The notes under the pieces are model-generated. The model saw only the letters and a program-made list of their open reading frames with translations, did not search any database and was not told the origin of the DNA. Below, piece by piece: positions 6,104 to 11,135 of a stretch of DNA of 11,135 nt. The DNA comes from JBGPBY01 sp041481485 (GTDB lineage: Bacteria; Acidobacteriota; Terriglobia; 20CM-2-55-15): assembly GCA_041481485.1 (NCBI GenBank), contig JBGPBY010000230.1, positions 1 to 11,135 of the forward strand, written 5' to 3'. The position numbers and the translations under genes were made by a program. Every line of letters starts with the position of its first letter. Position 1 is the stretch's first letter.

Positions 6104-7381
6104 ATGAAGAAAATCCTCCTCGCCGTCGTTGTTCTTGCAGCCGCCGCGACGCTCGATGCGATCCAGTCACCTTCGCCGCGCGACTGGATCGACCCCGCGA
6201 CCGGTCATCGCGTCGTACGACTGACGGACGACGCGGGTGGATCGACGCTGTACTTTCATGACAACGCCTTTTCGCCGGACGGCGACAAGCTGATGTTCAC
6301 GACCCCTCGCGGAACGGCGGTCGTGGACGTGGCGAAGATTGGCCAGGCCGATCTCGTTCAGGAGATTGTCACTACCACACGCGGCGGCTACTTTGCGCGA
6401 CGCACCCGCGAAATCTACTACACGGCGGCGGCGACCGGCGCCTCGCGCGGCGGCGGCGCGATCATGGCGGTCAACGTCGACACGAAGAAGACGCGCGAGC
6501 TGAAATTCGCTCGCGGCCTCGTCAATGCGGACGAGACGCTGTCGCTCGTCAAGAATGGCAACGCCATCGACGCCGAAAACAAGTATCCCAAGCCTCCCGC
6601 CCGCGAGGTCGTGCCGCAACTTCTGCGCATGTTTCCAGGCAAGCGCATGGAAGATCTCACGCCCGATCAGCAGTATTCGGTGACGAAAGAAGACGGTCTG
6701 GCGCCGCGCGCGCTCAATCCCGGGCTCCAGTCCTTCGTCTTCACGAATCTCAAGACGGGCGCGGCGCTCGAGACCGGATTTCAATACGGCGATCTGAACC
6801 ACATGCAGTTCAATCCCGTCGATCCGAATCTGCTCCTCTATTGCCACGAGGGAACCTGGCATGAACTCGAACGCACGTGGACCATTCGCGCCGACGGCAG
6901 CCAGCTGCGTCTGATGCACAAGCGCACGTTGGACATGGAGATCAACGGCCATGAGTGGTGGAGCTTCGACGGCAAGACCGTGTGGTTCGACCTTCAGACG
7001 CCACGCAGTCAGGTCTTCTGGCTCGCGGGCGTGAACGTGGCGACCGGACAAGAGGTCCGTTATCACCTCGATCGCGACTGGTGGAGCGTTCACTTCAACA
7101 GCTCGCGCGACAACACGATCTTCGCCGGCGACGGCGGCGATCCGTCGCAGGTCGCGTACGCGTCCGACGGCATGTGGATCAATCTCTTTCGCGTGCAGCC
7201 GAACGGCACGGTCTCACGCGAAAAACTTGTGGACATGTCGAAGCACAACTACGTGACCGGCAAGGGCGGCGTCGAGCCGAACGTGCATGTCACACCCGAC
7301 AAAAAGTGGGTGATCTTCACGGGCCAATTCGCGCAGGGTCCGCGTCATGTCTACGCCGTCCGGATCGATAAGGACCAATGA
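6104..7381 (+). CDS. Exported oligogalacturonate lyase-like protein (PL22 family)
   Basis: A 425-residue protein similar to oligogalacturonate lyases, which cleave short pectic oligosaccharides by beta-elimination inside a seven-bladed beta-propeller with a bound metal ion. An N-terminal hydrophobic stretch (KKILLAVVVLAAAATLDA) is a probable signal peptide, placing it in the periplasm, whereas the classical enterobacterial enzymes are cytoplasmic. Propeller-like strand pairs recur (DNAFSPDGDKLMFTT, MQFNPVDPNLLLYC, WSFDGKTVWFDL, VTPDKKWVIFTG). Conserved blocks are NHMQFNP (232-238), CHEGTWHELERTW (247-259), EINGHEWWSFDG (279-290), DWWSVHFNSS (325-334) and EPNVHVTPD (391-399); their histidines 233, 283, 330 and 395 are candidates for catalytic and metal-binding roles. 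The ATG at 6104 is chosen over GTG at 6101 because GGAG at 6095-6098 is better spaced for it. Its stop overlaps the next start (ATGA), indicating translational coupling. Substrate could be rhamnogalacturonan-derived. Confidence 0.85.
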   Translation: MKKILLAVVVLAAAATLDAIQSPSPRDWIDPATGHRVVRLTDDAGGSTLYFHDNAFSPDGDKLMFTTPRGTAVVDVAKIGQADLVQEIVTTTRGGYFARRTREIYYTAAATGASRGGGAIMAVNVDTKKTRELKFARGLVNADETLSLVKNGNAIDAENKYPKPPAREVVPQLLRMFPGKRMEDLTPDQQYSVTKEDGLAPRALNPGLQSFVFTNLKTGAALETGFQYGDLNHMQFNPVDPNLLLYCHEGTWHELERTWTIRADGSQLRLMHKRTLDMEINGHEWWSFDGKTVWFDLQTPRSQVFWLAGVNVATGQEVRYHLDRDWWSVHFNSSRDNTIFAGDGGDPSQVAYASDGMWINLFRVQPNGTVSREKLVDMSKHNYVTGKGGVEPNVHVTPDKKWVIFTGQFAQGPRHVYAVRIDKDQ

Positions 7382-9555
7382 ACCTTCGGTTTGTCAAACA
7401 CCTCTGGAACGAAGAAGACGTGCGCAGCCTTCAGGGGCTGGATCGGCTCGTCTATCGCTCGAACAAGCTCGGCGAAGACCCGACGCTTACAAATACAGGC
7501 GGCGGCAATACTTCATGCAAGCTCATCGAACACGATCCGCTGACAGGCGTCGACGTCGAGGTGCTATGGATCAAGGGGTCGGGAGGAGATCTCCGGACCT
7601 CCACACGAGACAGCTTTGCATCGCTTTATCTCGACAAAGTGCGATCCATGAAAGCGATGTATCTTCATGGGCCTGAACGTGGCCCCAAGACGGTGGCCGA
7701 AGACCGGATGTATCCGATGTACAGTCACTGCACGTTCAATCTCAATCCCCGCGCGTGTTCCATCGATACTCCGCTGCATACGTTCGTACCGTACCGCCAC
7801 GTGGATCATTTGCATCCGAATGCCGTCATCGCAATTGCCGCTTCGGTGCACCAGGAAAAGCTTTGCCACGAAATCTACGGCGATGATGTGATCTACGTTC
7901 CGTGGCAGCGTCCGGGCTTCGATATCGGCCTCCGAATCGAGAGTCTTATCGGAACCAATCCACGTGCTCGCGGCGTCTTGCTGGGACATCACGGCATGAG
8001 TTCGTGGAGCAACGACGACAAAGTTTGTTATGACACCGCGCTCGAGATCGTCGATCGCGCCGCCAGCTATATTCAGGAGCACGATCGGAGCGCCAGGACT
8101 TTTGGCGGGCAGAAACATCGGCCGCTGCCGGATTCCCGGCGGCTTCAGCTCCTCGTCGACATTGTTCCGTTCCTTCGAGGCCGGCTCTCATTATCGAAAC
8201 GCGTCGTTGCGACGATCCAGGACGACGAACGCATGCTGCGGTTCGTAAACAGCCTCGATGCTCCGAGGCTCGCCGCCCTGGGCACGTCGTGTCCGGATCA
8301 CTTCCTGCGCACCAAAATCAAACCGCTGTTTGTGGATTGGGATCCCGAGAAAGGGAGCATCGAGGAACTTGAGCAATCGTTGAACGAAGGTCTAAGTGCC
8401 TACCGCGTGGATTACGAAGCCTACTACCAGCGGCACAAGCGTGCGGATTCTCCGCCGATGCGAGACCCCAGTCCAACTGTTGTGTTGATTCCGGGGCTGG
8501 GCATGATCGCGTGGGGCAAGAACAAAGGGGAATCCCGGATGACCGCAGAGTTTTACAGCGGAGCCGTTGATGTGATGCGCGGCGCCGAAGCGATCGACGA
8601 ATACGAAGCGATGGATCCCCAGGAAGCATTCGATATCGAATACTGGTCTCTGGAAGAAGCGAAACTACGCCGGCTGCCTCCGGAAAAGGAACTGGAGCGC
8701 CAGGTCATTGCCGTGATCGGCGCCGGATCGGGAATCGGAAAGGCCACGGCGCACCGTCTTTCAAATGAAGGCGCGCACGTGGTGTGCGTGGACGCAGACA
8801 GAGGCGCAGCAGATGCAACAGTCCGTGAAATCCTTGAGCGGCGCGGTCCGGCTCCGGGCATGGTTGCCAGCGGAATCAGCGATTGTAGTTCTGCCGTCGC
8901 TCTGTCCTGCGACATCACGAATCGCGCAGCGGTTGCGGGCGCCCTGGGCGAGGCGGTGTTGGCCTATGGGGGCCTGGACTCGCTGGTCGTGACGGCAGGC
9001 GTGTTCGTCCCACCGGATGAGTCGGGACACATTGCAGATGAGGACTGGACGCGGACTTTTGCGGTCAATGTCACCGGTGTGCACATCGCCTCGGACGAAG
9101 CCTGCAATCTTCTGAATCGCCAGGGACTCTCAGGATCCATCGTGATTGCAACGAGCGCGAACGCCGTTGTGGCGAAGAAAGGAAGTCTTGCGTACGATGC
9201 GAGCAAGGCGGCGCTGAATCACCTGGTGCGCGAACTCGCTGTCGAAAGAGCTCCGCTCGTGCGCGTGAACGCTGTGGCTCCGGCAACCGTGCTGAAAGGA
9301 AGCACAATGTTTCCCCGACAGCGTGTGATGGCTTCACTCACGAAATACGGCATTGCGTTCTCCGGCGACGAATCGGACGACGATCTGAGGACGAAGCTTG
9401 CGACCTTTTATGCCGGACGCTCTCTGCTTCGGAAACCCGTTACGCCCGAAGACCTCGCGGAGGCAATCTTTCTGTTGTTGTCGCAGCGCCTGTCGAGGAC
9501 GACAGGACACATTCTTCCTGTGGACAGTGGCCTGCAGGACGGTTTTTTGAGGTGA
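7378..9555 (+). CDS. rhaEW: Bifunctional rhamnulose-1-phosphate aldolase / short-chain dehydrogenase (RhaEW type)
   Basis: A 725-residue two-domain cytoplasmic enzyme. The N-terminal class II aldolase/adducin domain (about 15-400) splits L-rhamnulose-1-phosphate into dihydroxyacetone phosphate and L-lactaldehyde. It has the phosphate-binding loop TGGGNTS (40-46), the likely zinc pair His144-Leu-His146 and a third histidine in GHHGMSSW (203-210). The C-terminal classical SDR domain (about 441-725) has GAGSGIG (448-454), Asp472/Asp474 after the second strand (VCVDAD), the NVTG block (564-567), Ser593 and Tyr606-x-x-x-Lys610, a complete active site. By analogy with characterised fusions it should oxidise or reduce the lactaldehyde. 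The start ATG overlaps the lyase stop by four bases. The gene is followed after 2 bp by rhaI. Length and domain order agree with the family. The aldolase step needs a rhamnulokinase, which is not encoded here. Confidence 0.93.
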   Translation: MNLRFVKHLWNEEDVRSLQGLDRLVYRSNKLGEDPTLTNTGGGNTSCKLIEHDPLTGVDVEVLWIKGSGGDLRTSTRDSFASLYLDKVRSMKAMYLHGPERGPKTVAEDRMYPMYSHCTFNLNPRACSIDTPLHTFVPYRHVDHLHPNAVIAIAASVHQEKLCHEIYGDDVIYVPWQRPGFDIGLRIESLIGTNPRARGVLLGHHGMSSWSNDDKVCYDTALEIVDRAASYIQEHDRSARTFGGQKHRPLPDSRRLQLLVDIVPFLRGRLSLSKRVVATIQDDERMLRFVNSLDAPRLAALGTSCPDHFLRTKIKPLFVDWDPEKGSIEELEQSLNEGLSAYRVDYEAYYQRHKRADSPPMRDPSPTVVLIPGLGMIAWGKNKGESRMTAEFYSGAVDVMRGAEAIDEYEAMDPQEAFDIEYWSLEEAKLRRLPPEKELERQVIAVIGAGSGIGKATAHRLSNEGAHVVCVDADRGAADATVREILERRGPAPGMVASGISDCSSAVALSCDITNRAAVAGALGEAVLAYGGLDSLVVTAGVFVPPDESGHIADEDWTRTFAVNVTGVHIASDEACNLLNRQGLSGSIVIATSANAVVAKKGSLAYDASKAALNHLVRELAVERAPLVRVNAVAPATVLKGSTMFPRQRVMASLTKYGIAFSGDESDDDLRTKLATFYAGRSLLRKPVTPEDLAEAIFLLLSQRLSRTTGHILPVDSGLQDGFLR

Positions 9556-9557
9556 GC

Positions 9558-10856
9558 ATGGCGAAGGCCTTCGAGATCGAAGACGGTTTTGTTGAGGATC
9601 AGAATCGCAAGCTGAAGTCCTTCATCAAGGAAGACTACGAGGCGCTCGGCGCGAAACTCGCCCGGCGAAACGTTTCCATCGAGGATCTAACCCTTAAGGC
9701 TGCTGCGTTTCAGGTTGCCGTGCCGTCATGGGGCGTCGGAACAGGCGGGACGCGATTCGCACGATTCGCAGGCCCAGGCGAACCCCGCAATATTTACGAA
9801 AAGCTGGAAGACTGCGGGACGATCTTCAAACTTGCAAGATCCACACCCGCGGTATCGCTGCATATTCCATGGGACAAGCCCCAGGATCCTGCTGAACTTC
9901 GGGGATTCGCGCGCGTGCGCGGCCTGCACTTCGATGCGATGAACTCCAATACATTTCAGGACCAGCCGGGCCAGGCGTTGTCCTATAAGTTCGGGAGCCT
10001 GACTCATCCCGATGAAGCCGTGCGCCGGCAGGCTGTGGAACATAACGTCGAATGCATCGAGATCGGAAAGACGCTTGGTTCCCAGGCGTTAACGGTGTGG
10101 ATTGCCGATGGCGGAAACTATCCCGGACAGGTGCATCCGCGCCGCGCTATCGAGCGCTATTTGGAGAGCATGCGCGCGATTTACAAAGCATTACCCGAGG
10201 ATTGGCGTGTCTTTCTGGAGCACAAGCTCTATGAGCCTGCTTTCTATTCCACCGTAATTAACGACTGGGGGACCAGCTATTACTGCGCGCGTGAGCTTGG
10301 ACCGAAGGCCTACTGCCTCGTGGATCTTGGGCATCACGCTCCGAATGTGAATATTGAAATGATCGTGGCCCGTCTGGTGCAGTTCGGTAAGCTCGGCGGG
10401 TTTCATTTCAATGACAGCAAGTATGGCGATGACGATCTCGATGCCGGCTCAATCAAACCGTTTCAGCTGTTCCTGATCTTCGACGCTCTTGTCGACGCGG
10501 CGTCTTCGCCGACGGCAGACTTCAATCCGGCCTACATGCTCGACCAGTCCCACAACATCACGGATCCCATCGAATCGTTGATGATGAGCGCCGGTGAACT
10601 CGCGCGCGCTTATGTCCAGGCGCTTTTGGTTGATCGCGAGGCGCTGTCGGAAGCGCAGCAGAAGTGCGACGCGCTGATGGCACTGGCGATTTTGAAGGAC
10701 GCGTTTACCAGCGACGTCTCGCCGATTCTGGCGATGGCTCGCGAACGTGCAGGCGGCGCGATTGATCCCGTGGCAGTGTATCGAGCGAGCGGCTATCGGA
10801 AGAGCAAGGCGGAGGAGCGCCCTGCAAAATCGCGTTCATCGGCGGGAATTGTGTAG
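9558..10856 (+). CDS. rhaI: L-rhamnose isomerase, RhaI type (TIM barrel)
   Basis: A 432-residue cytoplasmic enzyme converting L-rhamnose to L-rhamnulose, close in length to the Pseudomonas stutzeri enzyme rather than to E. coli RhaA. The metal site lines up with the P. stutzeri residues (recalled as Glu219, Asp254, His281, Asp327) at a constant offset of two: Glu221 (FLEHKLYEPAFY), Asp256 (CLVDLGHH), His283 (GGFHFNDSKYGDDDLD) and Asp329 (LDQSHNITD). His102 in SLHIPWD and Trp181 in TVWIADG fit substrate-binding positions. The ATG at 9558 is chosen because GAGG at 9549-9552 is spaced 5 nt from it; a GTG at 9552 would overlap that sequence. It starts 2 nt after the rhaEW stop and is the last recognisable gene of the operon in the window. 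The ~20-residue Lys/Arg/Ser-rich C-terminal tail is likely disordered. Confidence 0.94.
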   Translation: MAKAFEIEDGFVEDQNRKLKSFIKEDYEALGAKLARRNVSIEDLTLKAAAFQVAVPSWGVGTGGTRFARFAGPGEPRNIYEKLEDCGTIFKLARSTPAVSLHIPWDKPQDPAELRGFARVRGLHFDAMNSNTFQDQPGQALSYKFGSLTHPDEAVRRQAVEHNVECIEIGKTLGSQALTVWIADGGNYPGQVHPRRAIERYLESMRAIYKALPEDWRVFLEHKLYEPAFYSTVINDWGTSYYCARELGPKAYCLVDLGHHAPNVNIEMIVARLVQFGKLGGFHFNDSKYGDDDLDAGSIKPFQLFLIFDALVDAASSPTADFNPAYMLDQSHNITDPIESLMMSAGELARAYVQALLVDREALSEAQQKCDALMALAILKDAFTSDVSPILAMARERAGGAIDPVAVYRASGYRKSKAEERPAKSRSSAGIV

Positions 10857-11014
10857 GTGGGTTTCAGCGCAGGCCAGTAGCGAGGCGAGTGGTGGTTCAA
10901 GTTCAAAGAAAGATTACCCTGTTCGTGATTGGCCCACCACCCAGTTTGCTCCAATTTTTGTCCCATCATCCGGCTTCTAGCCGACAGCGGACCGCATGGA
11001 GAGCCGCGTTCTCA

Positions 11015-11028
11015 GCCGCGTTAGCGGC
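11015..11028. repeat. Small hairpin within the repeat unit
   Basis: GCCGC (11015-11019), loop GTTA, GCGGC (11024-11028): a perfect 5-bp stem with a four-base loop. Confidence 0.6.
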
Positions 11029-11042
11029 GGCAGGTCCCTTAG

Positions 11043-11062
11043 CCACCGGCGTAAGCCGGTGG
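11043..11062. repeat. Strong hairpin within the repeat unit
   Basis: CCACCGGC (11043-11050), loop GTAA, GCCGGTGG (11055-11062): a perfect GC-rich 8-bp stem with a tetraloop. No T-run follows, so it is not a standard intrinsic terminator, although it could protect the 3' end of the rha transcript. Confidence 0.75.
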
Positions 11063-11135
11063 GATAGCAATCCACGAATTTTTGTCCCATCATCCGGCTT
11101 CTAGCCGACAGCGGACCGCATGGAGAGCCGCGTTC

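Larger units (their letters stand above)
10857..11135. other. Intergenic stretch with hairpin-rich tandem repeat, cut by the window end
   Basis: No gene is supported here; the two short frames that reach into it end in the same residues (IFVPSSGF or FVPSSGF) only because they read the repeat. Positions 10857-10952 contain nothing I recognise apart from a weak GTGGTGG / CCACCAC inverted pair (10889-10895 and 10934-10940). No intrinsic terminator for the rha operon is evident. From 10953 on the DNA is a 124-bp-period repeat. Confidence 0.6.
10953..11135 (+). repeat. Direct repeat, 124-bp period, second copy incomplete
   Basis: Positions 10953-11011 and 11077-11135 are identical over 59 bases, offset by 124 bp, and the second copy is still matching when the window stops. 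The repeat starts AATTTTTGTCCCATCATC and contains CGGCttctaGCCG and GCGGACCGC. Between the copies lie two more hairpins. The arrangement suggests at least two tandem units of a structured intergenic element. Confidence 0.85.

Noticed and set aside
6167..7093. A 308-codon minus-strand open frame inside the lyase gene.
   Set aside because: High-GC antisense shadow with Arg/Ala/Val/His-rich composition and no domain signature; the plus-strand lyase has clear family motifs over the same bases.
11043..11062. The 8-bp-stem hairpin as a rho-independent terminator of the rha operon.
   Set aside because: No T-run follows on either strand, it lies ~190 bp past the rhaI stop, and it is part of a repeated unit.
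1..11135. CRISPR arrays, tRNA or rRNA genes, complete insertion sequences.
   Set aside because: I saw no regularly spaced repeats with unique spacers, no cloverleaf or rRNA-like segments, and no transposase motifs on either strand.

Overview
The window looks like chromosomal DNA of a soil Acidobacteriota bacterium (Solibacter/Bryobacter-like or a related class). The clues are the moderately high GC, a ~1170-residue Oar-like TonB-dependent receptor with an N-terminal carboxypeptidase-regulatory-like domain and the 'FEFLRNTDLDARGFF' signature typical of that phylum, an exported PL22-type oligogalacturonate lyase, and a fused rhamnulose-1-phosphate aldolase/dehydrogenase. The phylum call is inference from protein style; no marker gene is present.

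Layout. Positions 1-383 hold no convincing gene but contain a perfect 26-bp palindrome (138-163). An extended-SDR (NAD-epimerase-like) gene follows at 384-1301 on the plus strand; its usual YxxxK catalytic pair appears to be replaced, and it is flanked by imperfect 25-bp direct repeats. A tiny two-helix membrane protein (minus strand, 1442-1615) and a gene-poor, repeat-bearing stretch (1655-2008) separate it from the main locus.

The main locus is a divergent pectin/rhamnose utilisation cluster. On the minus strand lie the TonB-dependent receptor (5900 down to 2386, split by a -1 frameshift at a T6 run near 5372-5377) and then rhaM, L-rhamnose mutarotase (2323-2009). On the plus strand lie an exported PL22-like oligogalacturonate lyase (6104-7381), a RhaEW-type bifunctional aldolase/dehydrogenase (7378-9555) and a RhaI-type L-rhamnose isomerase (9558-10856). 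The second gene overlaps the first by an ATGA junction and the third starts 2 nt after the second ends, so the three are almost certainly one transcript. A ~200-bp divergent control region (5901-6103) drives both arms and carries a 24-bp tandem duplication of the receptor's ribosome-binding site.

Inferred working model: the receptor imports pectic (probably rhamnogalacturonan-derived) oligosaccharides across the outer membrane and the lyase trims them in the periplasm. Released L-rhamnose is anomerised by RhaM, isomerised by RhaI and, after phosphorylation by a kinase not seen here, cleaved by the aldolase half of RhaEW, whose dehydrogenase half probably handles the lactaldehyde. The window ends in a 124-bp-period tandem repeat built from several small GC-rich hairpins (10953-11135), which runs off the edge. 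I found no wholly new system. The best leads are the receptor frameshift, the duplicated RBS, the palindrome and the hairpin repeat.
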